A stretch of DNA of 64,000 nt from Aphanomyces cochlioides (GCA_019828595.1 JAHQRK010000017.1:992001-1056000), one strand, 5' to 3'. Counted from the stretch's first letter, positions 36,201 through 47,711 are shown. The notes: generated by a model not told the origin, from the sequence alone. Numbers and translations are program-made.

Positions 36201-39200
36201 TGATTGCGACCAAGCATTTGACGGACGAGGCCAAGAAGAAGCTCCAGACCGTGGAAATCCAAGAAGCGCGTGAAAAGTACCACGAGATGCAGACGTTCAT
36301 GGCGAGGTAGAAGCGTCGGAGGGGAGAACACTCAACGATGTTGTAGCTGTGGAGCGGCAAAACTCGTGCTGCATTTGATCGCAGGCGGCTACAAGTCGAC
36401 TTTGGTGTTGAAAGCCATCAAGTTTGGGATTGAAATGCTCCACGGGGGTAATCTTGCCGTCCAGACGATCTTCTACGACTCGATGCGCGACGGCGACGAG
36501 CGGTAAGACCGCCTCCTCTCCATGAAACTCAAAAGGCGAGTAGACTTTTTCTTCAAATCGATCAAATCCTCCACCGATCGATCGAACAGATCAAGGAAGC
36601 GCGGCGGAGTGTCAAGTACATTAGCGAGAGTCGGCAAATTCGTGGCTCCATCGCTGCTGCTGCGTCGCCATCCACGGAAGATGCGTCGGCGATTGTCAAG
36701 CAATCCGTGTCGGGCGACATCCTTGTCCGTTTTCTCTCGGTACGACTCGTGTCGCTTGTTTTCTTCCTCTCATGGCTTGCTTTGTCCATTGGTAGCTGCT
36801 CATCAAGGGCCATTACTTGAATATGCAGCTTGTCATGCTAGACCAGAGCTACGTTGGCCATGCCAACAGCATCAATATTCTCCAGACCGTGACGGCATAC
36901 TTGGCCATCCTCGTCAAGGATGAGCTGCAGCTTCAGACGATGACGGCAGCCGAGTGTGCCTCCGTGACGCAGTGTTGGGATTTCCTTGCCGAGACGATGC
37001 AAGGTCCATGCGGTCCAAATCAAGAATTCTTGATGGGGTCTCTCATGGTCGACATCTTTCGCAAGACGATCAAAGCGCAGATCAACACGGACGTCGCCAA
37101 GACGAACGCGCCCACGCCGGTGCTCGTCAAGTCGTTGAAAGCCAATGCTGTCAAGGCCATGGTGAGTCTCCTGGAAGGCCGCACGAACGATCAAGTGCAT
37201 ATTCGACTGAGGAGCACGCTCGAGCTCAAAGCTATCAAGATGCGCCTTCTCGTATGGCATTTCTTTCATCGTCGTCGACAAGTTGTCATGACTTGCATGT
37301 AGGAAATCTACGAACAATTCCAAGCCGAGAAGGATAGCCACAAGGACGACGTGTCTTGGGATGAAAAGTTCCTAGAGGAAGGGGTCGCGCTCTTCACACT
37401 GGCCATCAGCGTCTTCCCGCCGTCGCGGAATCTCGTCCAGGGCGAGGAAACTTTTGCCCCACGGACGAAAAACCCCGACGGGAGTTCGATTCGAGCCCCC
37501 AAGCGCGGAGACTACGCCAGTGAAGCGGCGTATCGCACTGCCCGAGAGCGCTGGCGACGTGATGCCACGTACGCCAAAGTGCACGCCTTCTTTGCCGCTA
37601 TGCACTGCTCCGTCGAGCTGTGGTGGGGCGACGGTGAGCCTCGGCTTGACACGGTCTACTTTCCAAAGGCGTCGCATTGTCGAATGCTCAAATATCTCCG
37701 CGCCAAGAAGCGGCGACTCTTGCTCGAGCTGGACTACAAGTCGACGGAGCGGCTCAAGCAGTTCACGCAAGCGGCAACATCGTTCAATGAGGAGATGCAG
37801 CACATTGAAAACTTGAGCAACTTCTTCCTCTACAACATCGTGCGGCCATACATTCCCCATTTCAAGAACACGAGCTTCCTTCTCGCCATCTTCATGAATT
37901 TGATCATGGTACGTCGTCCGCCATTCGTTTCCATGGTGCATATGACTGGCGGCTAGCTCGTCTCGATTCGCCACCGCGACGACGACAGCATTGCATATTT
38001 CTACTATCCACCGACGCTCCAAGACCCGATGACGATCTTTGGCGGCATTCAAATCTTCCTCTCCATGTGTGTCTTGGTACGTCGACGATCTCTTTGTGGA
38101 AGCTGATGCGATGGCTGCTGTAGGTCTTCATGGTCGTCGTGAGTGGCCCGCTTGTCTTCCGTGCGCGTCTCAATGCCATGATAAAGAACTCGATGGACAC
38201 CTATGCCCGCAAGCGCGACTTCACCAAGCAAGATGCCGAGTCGGAGAACAAGATCAACTCGATCGAGGACATCAAGAACGCGATCCAGCTTGAAAACATG
38301 ACGAATCGAGCCAAAGATGGCGCACAATGGGCGAGAAAGACGATCGTCCAGCTCGCGCGAGACAGCGTGCACTTCTTTCGATCCTACTTGCCGCTCTTCC
38401 GCATGATCGGGCTCTTGTACATGATCCAGTTCACGCTGCTCCAAGCTTTCCCTGATCTGCCCGTCTGGGTTCCTTGTAAGCGTCTTGGCGCTCTTCATGA
38501 CTCACGATGATGCTGATAGCGGTGGTCTTGTTGCTGCCATTTCTGCGCAACACGCGGGAATACTTGGACAAGAGTCCGACGTGGGTCGGGCTCGTCTACA
38601 CGTTTGTCTACGACGTCGCGTTTGACAAGTTCACGAGCTTCTACACCGTCTACCTTGGCACGGCATTCTGCGCGACGTTGTTCCATCCCATCTTTTATGG
38701 CTACCATCTCCTCGACTTGGTCATCATGAGCCCGTCGTTGCAAAATGTCGTCCGCGCCGTGACCAAGCCAGGCCGTGCGCTTGTCCTCACGTGTCTCTTG
38801 GGCCTCTGCGTCATGTACTTCTACTCGATGTTGCTCTTCTTCTTTAACCAAGCCGCCGCGACCGACGACGAGCATCATATTCAGTACTGCTCGACGCTTT
38901 TGGATTGTTTCCTCACCGTGACGCACCGTGGGTTGATCAACGGCGGCGGGATTGGCGACTACTTGACAACGTCGCTCAACCATCCGCCGCCGATCCACGA
39001 CCGGACGGCATACTGGCTGCGCATTCTCTACGACTTGTCCTTCTTTGTCTTTGTGATCGTGCTGCTGCTCAATATCATCTTTGGCATCACGATCGACACG
39101 TTTAGCGACCTCCGTCTCGAGACGAACGAGCGCGAAGACTTGATGAAGAACCAATGTTTTGTCTGTGGCCTCACGCGCGACGTCTTTGACAACCACTACA

Positions 39201-39582
39201 TGCAGCAAGGGATTTCCAACGGCTTTCAAAAGCACATGGCCGAAGAGCACAACATGTATGCTCTCTCGCTTGCCGCCGCCGTCCTCGCTCATGTGTCTTG
39301 TAGGTGGAACTACTTGTATTTCATTGTGCATTTGCAGTCGCGCGACTTGACGGAATGCACGGGGCCGGAAGCCTACGTCAAGTCGCTCCTGGACAAAGAC
39401 GACGTGTCGTGGTTTCCCCAGAGCATGGCGAAATGCTTGGCCAAGTCGAGCGAGCAGTCAACCGAGCAAGACTTGGCGGAAATCAAAGGCCAGCTCAAGT
39501 TGCTCGCCGCGCAGGTACTTACCCCCCCGTTGCGTTGGAGTTGAGTGGTTGTCTGTAGATGGAAACGATCGCGCTCGAGTAG
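30269..39582 (+). CDS. IP3R/RyR-type intracellular calcium-release channel, copy B
   Basis: Twenty-three exons: 30269..30694, 30738..30836, 30880..31047, 31097..31334, 31384..31547, 31599..32456, 32512..32630, 32681..33158, 33200..33397, 33446..33545, 33610..34692, 34736..35655, 35702..36125, 36165..36306, 36347..36502, 36544..36739, 36796..37251, 37303..37908, 37957..38076, 38124..38475, 38520..39255, 39304..39514, 39559..39582; 2757 aa, phases close. Same architecture as copy A: MIR modules, RIH domains (LMMYDDDALVDAA), C-terminal channel and CFVCGL...HMAEEHNMW cap. The selectivity filter is canonical (GGGIGD) and is followed by the pore helix ending IFGITIDTF. A Pro/Ser/Thr-rich insert at about 35740-35910 (SRRPST, TPPKSP) is missing from copy A. 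The start is set at the Met that aligns with copy A; an upstream in-frame codon at 30191 exists. The stop lies 31 bp from the next gene's stop. Confidence 0.94.
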
Positions 39583-39613
39583 TCGAATGTAGTTGTAGAC
39601 GTCCATTTTCATG

Positions 39614-40912
39614 TTATGTCCTTGCTTTGAGTGCTTTCTCTTCCCATGCTTTCTTCTCCTCTAAGAGTTGGTCAATGTACGCTTGCATCGCGTAAAATTG
39701 GTCTGCCTGCGCCGTCAGGATGCCGAGCAATTCGTTCTTCTCGGCTTCGAGTCGCTCGGCCATTTTCTTGTACTGAAGCATGAGCTGCAGCGTGAGCTCG
39801 CCGGAATTGCTCCTCGGTGGCTCAGGAATCATAGGACTATTGCCCCTCGGTGGTTCTGCAATCGAATTGGGGAGTGCCGCCGCCACTGAAGACATTCCAA
39901 ATGGAGATGTCTTCACTGGTGACTTGGAAGTTGGAGAACGAGGAGGCTTGGAGGGAGAGGGAAGTTGCTTGGGTGTAGACAGCCTTGGAGAGCGAGGAGG
40001 GGTTGTGACAGTCGTGGAGGCGGAAGTAGGAGCGGTCGCTGGAGTTAAGAAGGCAGCTACAGGAGATGGAGGAGGCTTGGTTGTGACAAACGCGGGGGAC
40101 TCTGCAACAGGCGATCCAAACAAATCAGCTGCAGGCTCACGATGGTCCGATGGAACTTGGGAGGACGCAGAATATGCGGTCCATTCTTCGGAGGCAGGAG
40201 CTTCGCTAGATGGATACGAAGCACTGAAGAGATCAGCGGCTGAAGAAGGTTCATGAGACTGAGAGAATGGACGATCGTGTTGCTGGTACTGCGGTTCGGC
40301 TTCGTACTGATGGTGAGAGTGGGTCTCGTGCTGATAGAATGGTTGGGTTTCGTACGTTGCTGACGACGTTGGTGCGGCAGAGTAGAAATCATCTGCCGTC
40401 GTTGCATCACTCGAGCCAAACAAATCGGCAGCAGGAGGTGCTGGTTCTTCGTGATAATGGTACGACGATGAGGACACAGGGGTTGCTTGCGTTTGTTCGT
40501 ACGCGTATGTGTTGCTTGACGAAGAAGACGGAGCGTTGTGGTGCGTCGCGTAGTTCTGCGAGGCTTCAGAATGAACCTGGTGCGGTTGTTGGTCGAAAAA
40601 CGAGTTGGTCGAAGCGTGCTGATACGATGTCGCTTGCTGCTGGTACTGCTGATACTGTGACGGATGTGAAGCAGCAGCAGGATGTCCAATGTACTGTCCT
40701 GGAGTCGATTGTGGTTGCTGGTGGTTGCTTCCGATTGAGTCCAAGTCCAGCGTTTCGTACTGGTCGTCGCTCACGGGCATGGAAGGCGGTGGTGCATTGA
40801 ATCCAGAGTACGAGGGAGGTCCTGATGGCGCGCCATTTGAGCGTGGAGGAGGAGGCTGCGTGTCTGCAGGCGGCTGGTCAAAGTGCACGAATGACTGCAG
40901 GAGGCGATTCAT
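39614..40912 (-). CDS. Gln/Ser/Pro-rich protein with C-terminal coiled coil and DLF motifs
   Basis: Single exon, 432 aa from the Met at 40912. The frame is open to 40975, but that extension is encoded by TATCCGGATA motifs, so the later Met is preferred. The bulk is low complexity (Q/H/Y/S/P-rich), followed by a Pro/Ser/Thr basic segment (TPKQLPSPSKPPRSP). The last 60 residues form an amphipathic coiled coil (MLQYKKMAERLEAEKNELL). AADLF occurs three times (AADLFGSS, AADLFSAS, AADLFGSP), resembling the short linear motifs with which endocytic accessory proteins bind clathrin adaptors. No named family is recognised; an adaptor-binding or RNP-granule role would both fit and remain inference. It is convergent with channel copy B (31 bp between stops) and divergent from DCP2. 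Confidence 0.75.
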   Translation of the reverse strand: MNRLLQSFVHFDQPPADTQPPPPRSNGAPSGPPSYSGFNAPPPSMPVSDDQYETLDLDSIGSNHQQPQSTPGQYIGHPAAASHPSQYQQYQQQATSYQHASTNSFFDQQPHQVHSEASQNYATHHNAPSSSSSNTYAYEQTQATPVSSSSYHYHEEPAPPAADLFGSSDATTADDFYSAAPTSSATYETQPFYQHETHSHHQYEAEPQYQQHDRPFSQSHEPSSAADLFSASYPSSEAPASEEWTAYSASSQVPSDHREPAADLFGSPVAESPAFVTTKPPPSPVAAFLTPATAPTSASTTVTTPPRSPRLSTPKQLPSPSKPPRSPTSKSPVKTSPFGMSSVAAALPNSIAEPPRGNSPMIPEPPRSNSGELTLQLMLQYKKMAERLEAEKNELLGILTAQADQFYAMQAYIDQLLEEKKAWEEKALKART

Positions 40913-40938
40913 CTTGACAAGTGTGTCGATCTCTTCCC

Positions 40939-41066
40939 GACATCCGGATACGGAATTATCTGGAAGACACGACATCCGGATACTTGGGCAGTCCGGTTAA
41001 TGGAGATTTGTATCCGGATAGTCGGTTGAAACATATCCGGGAACTCTCCACCTGCATATCCGGATG
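40939..41066. promoter_or_regulatory. cluster of five TATCCGGAT-type motifs
   Basis: Sites: CATCCGGATA 40939-40948, CATCCGGATA 40971-40980, TATCCGGATA 41011-41020, TATCCGGGAA 41034-41043, TATCCGGATG 41057-41066. They start 27 bp upstream of the Gln-rich gene start (40912, -). DCP2 (+) begins about 500 bp to the right; the rest of that gap (41067-41570) shows no gene. Confidence 0.6.
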
Positions 41067-41570
41067 ACAGATGTGTTGGATGATTTTCTTTCGATCTTTT
41101 TTTGAGCTGGATGTGCTGTCGGCGACATGCCACTCCTCTTGCAGCGCGAGATATACAAGCAACAACACAGACGTCTGCCTTAGACTCAGAGAGTCATGCG
41201 TGCGGACTGGAATCTATAAACTATATCGCATGGGGCTGAATAGTTGTAGTGTACGTCGTTGGACATTGGAAGGTAGTATCAAAACGTATATATATTGCGT
41301 GTTCCCATCAAGTATACAAATTTCAAGTGAAAATAAAATTAGTAATGTCGCAAGTTGGCGTTCTATATTTGTGCAGTCCTTAAAGCGAGGGAGTCGGAGC
41401 GGAGTTCTGCTTTATTGCCATTTTGCAATACCTCGCGGAAAGAACAACTGCCGCCATCGGCCGACAGAGTCGCGATAAGAACGTAGTTGTGTGTACTTGC
41501 CGACAGGTACAGACGTCATGGACAGGCGTGGATGCTGACATGTCATGACGTCGATAGAACAGGACACATC

Positions 41571-42884
41571 ATGCAGCAATCCAGGAGCTCAAACAGCAGT
41601 GGTGTCGACGTGCCCCGTCCGACACCATCAACAGCAGGGAAGCCGTCTATGGAAGAAGTCATGGACGAGTTGCAAAGTCGCTTTCTCATGAATCTTCCAC
41701 AATCGGAATTGGCGTCGAGCGAGCGCTTGTTTTTTCAAATCGAACAGTGCTATTGGTTTTACGAAGATTTTTACGCAGACCATCACAATCACTTGACGCA
41801 CATGAAATTGAACGACTTTGCGCGGAGAATGTTCAACCATTGTATTCTCTTGCAACCACTCAAACAGCAATGCGAAAGCATGTTTCAAGACTTCAAAACG
41901 TACCAGAGCCAAATCCCAGTCGTGGGATGTATTTTGCTGAACCCATCGAAAACGAAGCTCGTGCTTGTCCGCAATTGGAAAGGCACGTCGTGGAGCTTGC
42001 CTCGTGGCAAAGTAAACCAAGGCGAAACAGATTTGGACTGTGCACGACGAGAAGTACTCGAAGAGTGTGGGTACAACACAAATATTGTCGTTGACGAAGA
42101 GAATGGAGGTCTGAATGCAAAGGACTTTATCGAATTCCATGTCAATCAGCAGCGCATACGCATGTACATTGTCACTGGTGTACCAGAAGACTTCAACTTT
42201 GCTCCGCAAACGCGAAAGGAAATTAGTTTGATCCAATGGTTCGAATTTGACGACTTGCCCAAGAAGACGTGGGGCGTCTTGCCTTTCATGGCTCGTCTTC
42301 GACGTTGGATTGCCAACCCATCCAAGCCTGGAAAGAAGAAATCCAGAAGTAATACTTCAGTGAAGACGCGGTCCGTCTCAGCCCCGCGGAACCGCCCAGC
42401 TGCACCAACTGCGACTAAACCCGAAGCACCAATCCCCTCTGTTCTTGCCCCTCTGCGCGTGGCCAAAGATGCCTCTCGCTCGATGTCGACACCGCATGCA
42501 CGACCAAAAGCTAAGGCCACCCGCGGCCATTTTGGCACTGAGCAGCAGATTTCCACTTCGTTCGATCAAGTGAACGATCAAACGTTTGGCATTTCGGGCT
42601 CCTCATTCAGTTTCAACGTGGAAGAGATGTTCAGTATCAACGAGCGACTGACGGGCCACAAATTTTCTTACGATGGCAATCCTCACGATTTCGGTAAAGT
42701 GGTTCCTAGGCGAACTGCCGTCCAAACCCGCCTATCGAGCGCTGCCCCCATCGTCCCCATTGTGCCAGTCACTCAAACGGCACCCCCTCCCCTCCCCACC
42801 TCGACGTCAACGACGACGTCGGCATTTCAGCCATTTGCGAATTTCAAATTTGACACGGTGGATATCATGGCCTGTGTCAAGTGA
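41571..42884 (+). CDS. DCP2: mRNA-decapping enzyme subunit 2 (Nudix hydrolase)
   Basis: Single exon, 437 aa. Residues about 22-115 are the DCP2 box A regulatory domain (FLMNLPQSEL, WFYEDFYAD, RRMFNHCILLQ). The Nudix domain follows with the full Nudix box GKVNQGE...REVLEECGY, whose paired Glu residues bind the catalytic metal, and box B (FDDLPKK). This enzyme removes the 5' cap (m7GDP release) in cytoplasmic P-bodies, committing mRNA to 5'-3' decay. The C-terminal 200 residues are basic and Ser/Thr/Pro-rich with short conserved-looking linear motifs (YDGNPHDFG; FKFDTVDIM at the very end), probably partner-binding sites. The start at 41571 is chosen because the first box A helix follows; the frame is open from 41487. 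Confidence 0.95.
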   Translation: MQQSRSSNSSGVDVPRPTPSTAGKPSMEEVMDELQSRFLMNLPQSELASSERLFFQIEQCYWFYEDFYADHHNHLTHMKLNDFARRMFNHCILLQPLKQQCESMFQDFKTYQSQIPVVGCILLNPSKTKLVLVRNWKGTSWSLPRGKVNQGETDLDCARREVLEECGYNTNIVVDEENGGLNAKDFIEFHVNQQRIRMYIVTGVPEDFNFAPQTRKEISLIQWFEFDDLPKKTWGVLPFMARLRRWIANPSKPGKKKSRSNTSVKTRSVSAPRNRPAAPTATKPEAPIPSVLAPLRVAKDASRSMSTPHARPKAKATRGHFGTEQQISTSFDQVNDQTFGISGSSFSFNVEEMFSINERLTGHKFSYDGNPHDFGKVVPRRTAVQTRLSSAAPIVPIVPVTQTAPPPLPTSTSTTTSAFQPFANFKFDTVDIMACVK

Positions 42885-43352
42885 TGTGTATGTATATATC
42901 GGGAATGATTTTTGACCAAGTTCCCACGGTGTTTCTAAACACCACCCCTGCAGTCAAGAAAGATTTCATCGTTGGAGCGTCCTCACGGCACCAAGAGGCA
43001 GGGCCAAGCTGGGCGGCAAAGCTTACGAGCCAACTTGCATGAGATATTACTTGGGTAGAAATTCGCTCTGGATCGCAAGCTGCCCTCGCCCAGGAATTTG
43101 CATGCATGCTGACGGACAACACAGACAAGACGATTGTTTGTAAAGCTCCAACACAACAAAGTCCGTGTCTCCTGGGGGCGTGCCACCACCCGGATGAAGC
43201 TGCTCGCAAAGGACAAGCCATAGTGTTTTAATTCTTCCTGTTGATCGAGATGTTACCATCGATGTTGTGGGAGAGCTATTGGCTTGTGTCAATCGTAGCT
43301 GGGTCGTCAAGCGCCACTGTATGCCAACGAGTTGTTAGTCAAGGGTGTTGCA
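42885..43352. other. intergenic segment with a diverged repeat fragment
   Basis: No intact gene. About 43090-43340 is a diverged copy of sequence inside the 4.9-kb inverted repeat (around 47770-47900): both contain a stretch like ACAACACAGAC...AAAGCTCCAACACA and, on the minus strand, code for GDTDFVVLELYKQ versus GDADFAVLELYEKQ. The part near 43296-43335 (ATCGTAGCTGGGTCGTCAAG) recurs at 63838-63880. It is a truncated relic of the local duplicated family. Confidence 0.6.
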
Positions 43353-43455
43353 TTTGAGAGTGAATTTAGACATCGAGGCCGTCGATATCTCCTGATACAA
43401 TGCGGATCGAGCAACTTCAAAGTTTCTCTTTTATCCGTTATAAGGTTGCATCCAA

Positions 43456-43562
43456 GGGCAGGGCAGAGCGGACTACAAAAGTGTATCGCATTGACTCACA
43501 TGATGTGATGCCACAAGTATGAGTCAATGCGATATACTTTTGAAGTCCGCTCTGCCCTGCCC
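43456..43562. repeat. hairpin-forming palindrome (43-bp arms, 21-bp loop), left arm copy
   Basis: Arms 43456-43498 and 43520-43562 are reverse complements with two mismatches. The ends are GGGCAGGGCAGAGCGGACT and its complement. This looks like a very short foldback/MITE-type element. The mirrored copy is at 59729-59835. Confidence 0.8.
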
Positions 43563-44100
43563 TCCATCCACAACCGTCTTCAATGTCGCGTGGTTCCCGT
43601 CAAATCTGTTTCAAATGTCAAGAGTTCCAATACCAAACTCAATGTCATACAGAGAGACGTCGTTCTGGTCGACTTGCGCGAACTTTTGCCGCCGCAAACG
43701 AGCTGTCATGTTGCGCCAACAACTGCACCTTCTACAGCTACTATAGTATGTACTACTCGGCTCGAGTTCGTACTATTGTAATGTACTTTGACATAATAGA
43801 ATCAAGTGATTGTAGATGCAATACAATACGGTATTGTATTAATACTATTTTATACTAAAGTGTACTTTCATGTTCAATGCAACAAGTTCACAACAAGGGA
43901 CAATTCACTGATGTGAGATTAAATTACTGTATCAACCGTGGGATATATGTAGTTGGCCCCTTCAAGGAGACAGACGACGATTGCGAGCTCTTCCACCGAA
44001 AGCCATGAAGATAGAAGAACGGCTCGACTTGTGACGCTGAAATTCTGCGTTTCCGCCGTCGCATGGCCCTCTGTCCTGGGATTGGTCTAGCCAATTTTTG

Positions 44101-47100
44101 ATGGCATTCGAAATGGCTCATTTCCACATTTGCCAGCCTTTGAAGATGCAAACTGCCATCCAGCAAGAACTCGCCGACGTCAAGAAAGCCCTGCAGCAGA
44201 AGACTCAAGACTTCGACGAAGCCATCGAGTTCTTTGGGAAGGCGATCCAAGATTTGCGGTGCGTTGCCGAGCGATACCAGCAGAAGAACCGCGACTTGCT
44301 GGCCGAGCTCTTGGAAGCTCGACAAAGCATTCACTCTCTTTCCAGGTGATTTTGTACAAGAAGAAACTCGAGGCTGCCAATGCCGAGATCGCATCCCTAG
44401 CCATGTCTGCCGAAAATCAAGTTGAAACCACGGTTGCTCGATTGGCACTGAACGATGCCGACTATCGACAATCACAAGATGGCATATCGAACGAAGAAAT
44501 CACCGCGATCGAGTTACAAGCCACGAGTGTGGAGGACGAGGTACGCGGATGAATCTTGTTTTCCTTGGTCACTTGTCCCGAGTAGAGTATGACACCAAAG
44601 CAAGTCGACAATGCCGTGGTTGCTATTGCCGTGGCGGACGTATCGACCATTCAAGGTGAAGAATTCAAAGCCTCTGTGGAAAATGGACCCATTGCGGAAC
44701 CAAAGGAGAATTCTATCAAGTCCACGTTTGCTGTTTCAATCTCGGGAACATCCAAGCCGAAGCCCTCCTCATCTCAATTGTCGAAGAAACTTCCAACGCC
44801 AATCGCAGCGCCAGCAACGACCCACACCAGAGCGACCACCGCATCTTCTTTGTTGAGACCGACCCGTTCGTCGCTTGCAAAAATGAAGACATCAACCGCC
44901 CCACAAGCAAAAAAACCAGTCGTCTCGAAGGCTCCACCAGCAAGCAAGAGTGGTCAAGGCCAGGTAATTGTTTCCGTCGCTCTATCTCCATTAAATCTCC
45001 TGGTAGGATCTCCTGCGAGTTCAAACCGGCAAGACGCGGTTGGAGACAGCGCAATCAAGTCGATCCAATGCGACTGTTGACGCAACGACCGCGTCTCACT
45101 CGAAGAATCGCATCGTGGTTGCTGAAGTCGCTGATATTGCCAAGATGTCACCTCGCCAAGTACCGATGTGCAGCCCCGCGAAAGCCGACATCCACGAGAC
45201 ATGCCACAACGCTTCGGCTTTGACGATCCACAACCCAAAACCGGACAATCAACAAGAGACCAAGACCACGAAGAGAACTGCACAAACCAAGACATCCCAT
45301 CTCGAAGCGACTGACGAATGCTTGTCGAGCAACCTCGTCGTCGCTATGTCATCCCGTGAGGTTACTGACAAGCAACAAAGAGTCCTTCCGAGTGGTCTAG
45401 TCACCGGAAGAGATCACAACGTTCAAGACCCACGTGTAACAATGCTTCCATCATCCCCACGTCAACCCTTGCAAGAAAAGAAAAGGCCAATTGAGCCCAC
45501 ACGCCCTCAACTACAAAAATCCAGTGCATTCACTATGAAGACTCCACCAGAGAAGAGAGTCCAAGCAGAGGTAAAAATTGTTGTGTCGTTAAACTTTTTC
45601 ACGTGTCATGAGTAGGGGGGTCCTTTTTGTGACGACAATGCAACGGGGCGTTTTGAAAACCCCCATCAGTTGAAGCGATCAGTAGCCCTAGAATACGAAA
45701 TTGCAACAGACAAGCAAAGCGAAGACATCCCGTGTACGTTAGCCACACAGAACTATACCAACGATCAAGAGCTACACGATGGCACGAACACGGGAATCAT
45801 CGCGCAGGCTTCACCAACCAAGAGAATTCAGGACGAGGTACAAATGCTTCCTTCGGCGCTCCGTGGACCCTCAACGCAAAGCTCCATCCAGTTTACACCT
45901 CCTCCACTGAAGAGATCGGTCGCATTTGTCAAGACGGCTCTTCCAGACAATAGAGGTCAAGACCAGGTATTTGTTCACCTTGCGTTCTTGCATCATCTGT
46001 CCTGAGTAGGCTCAAATCAAAGTACAAAGCAACATGAAGTGTATGGAAAGACTGCATCAGTTGAAGCGATCGGAAAACTTTGTCGCGGTAGATCCACGAG
46101 ACGGGAATATTCAAGACGAGGTACACTTGTTTGTGCTGTCTTCCTTCGTCACCTGTCTTGAGTAGAGTCAATTGCAAGTACAAACCAACAAAACGAAGAT
46201 AATTCCAACGGGTGGATCGACCTTGGCTGATGACAGTGCAAAGTCCGCATTGGCCTTTTCATCCCCTGGATCAGCCTTCATGCCAGACGCAGGGCTAACC
46301 AAGCCGACACGGCCTCAACTAAAACGATCAAACGCACGTGTCGAACCAGTGCCTCGATCATCCCCTTGTGAGCCCTCCAACCCAAAGAAAACACCAATTG
46401 AGCCCACACGTCCTCAACTAAGAAGATCCGCTTCATTCACTATGAAGGCTCCACCAGAGAGGAGAGTCCAAGAAGTGGTAAAAATTGTTTGGTTTCCCTT
46501 CTTCACGTGTCATGAGTAGGGTCTTCCATGTGAGTGCAAGGCAACGGAGTGTTTAAAGAAACCCCATCAGTTGAAGCGATCGGTTGCCCTCATGGTTGAA
46601 TCCGAGATTCCTGTCGTGTCAGCTGACGAGCAACATGAAGAAACCCTGTGTGGTTTCGCCTCTCGTAGCTATACCAAGGATCGAGAGCCACAAGATGGCT
46701 TCAACACTGGAAGAATTGTAGAGGATTCACCAACCACCAGAGTTCAGGACGAGGTACGTGGCTACGACGAGCAATTTCATCACCTGAGCTGGATAGGAAA
46801 TGGCACGAAAGCAAAACGACTCCCTTGATCCACCGAAATTGTTTTTCTTCTGGGAGCATTTTCAAGTCAAGAAACCTCGTCCGACGGACAAGCTTGGGTC
46901 CATCTTGGATCTTTCGGCGCTCCATGAACCCTCAAAACAAGACTCAATCCAGTCCACACCTCCTCAAACGAAGAGATCGGTCGCATTTGTCAAGACGGCT
47001 TCTCCAGACAATAGAGGTCAAGACCAGGTATTTGCTCACCTCGCGTTCTTGCATCATCTGTCCTGACTAGGCTCAAATCAATGTACAAAGCAACATGAAG

Positions 47101-47519
47101 TGTATGGCGAGACCGCATCAGTTGAAGCGATCGGAAAATTTCGTCGCGGTGGATCCACAAGACGGGAATATTCAAGACGAGGTACTCTTGTTTGTGCTGT
47201 CTTCCTTCGTCACCTGTCATGATAGAGTCAATTGCAAGTACAAACGAGAGAATTGCGTCTGAGTACACAAATAACGAGTGGATTCACCTTGGAGAAGACC
47301 GCATTAGCCTCATCCTATCCTGAATCATCCTCCATATCAGGGCCAACCAAGCCGACACGGCCTCAGCTAAAGCGATCAAACGCTCGTGTCGAACCAACAG
47401 ATGCCACAGCAGCACTGCCCGTCCACCAGATGAGCGCTTGTGCCCGCTCCTCATACTTGGCCCTCTATCGCGCAAAGTGTGCCAGCCGTAGCAGACACAA
47501 AGCTATCCTAAGTTCATAA
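44101..47519 (+). CDS. exon-repeat protein with N-terminal coiled coil and LKRS motifs, left copy
   Basis: Proposed exons: 44101..44262, 44346..44540, 44586..44963, 45007..45570, 45616..45966, 46010..46120, 46166..46477, 46520..46753, 46797..47027, 47071..47181, 47226..47519, about 980 aa; phases close. The first junction is the weakest: coiled-coil coding continues to 44349 in the first frame, so the 83-bp intron is uncertain. The N-terminus is coiled coil (KKALQQKTQDFDEA, KKKLEAANAEIASLA). The rest is Ser/Thr/Pro/Lys-rich and probably disordered. It carries at least eight variants of a short motif (HQLKRSVAL, PLKRSVAFVK, QLKRSENFVA, RPQLKRSNAR, RPQLRRSASF, RPQLQKSSAF). Exons 5-7 and 8-11 are a tandem duplicate block. 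Most exons end in Gln-Asp-Glu or Gln-Asp-Gln just before GT, and several introns share a TCATGAGTAG-like acceptor. No known family is recognised. An identical copy lies at 55771-59189. Confidence 0.65.
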
Positions 47520-47711
47520 TTTGTCTAATACATATTCATTCATCCCAAACTCTATTGGCATACTGGGCAATGTGCCTTTATCAACCAAATGGATCCCACA
47601 GGCGTTTCTTGATTTGCACGATGAGGGAAGTGCAAATGGTCATCTTGGACCAACTCAAGCAGACCATCATAGTTGTCATCGTCGACTTCGGAGAAACGGG
47701 AGGATAGAAAA

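Noticed and set aside
40912..40975. N-terminal extension of the Gln-rich protein
   Set aside because: The extension is encoded by TATCCGGATA motifs that recur outside coding DNA, so it is more likely promoter or 5' leader.
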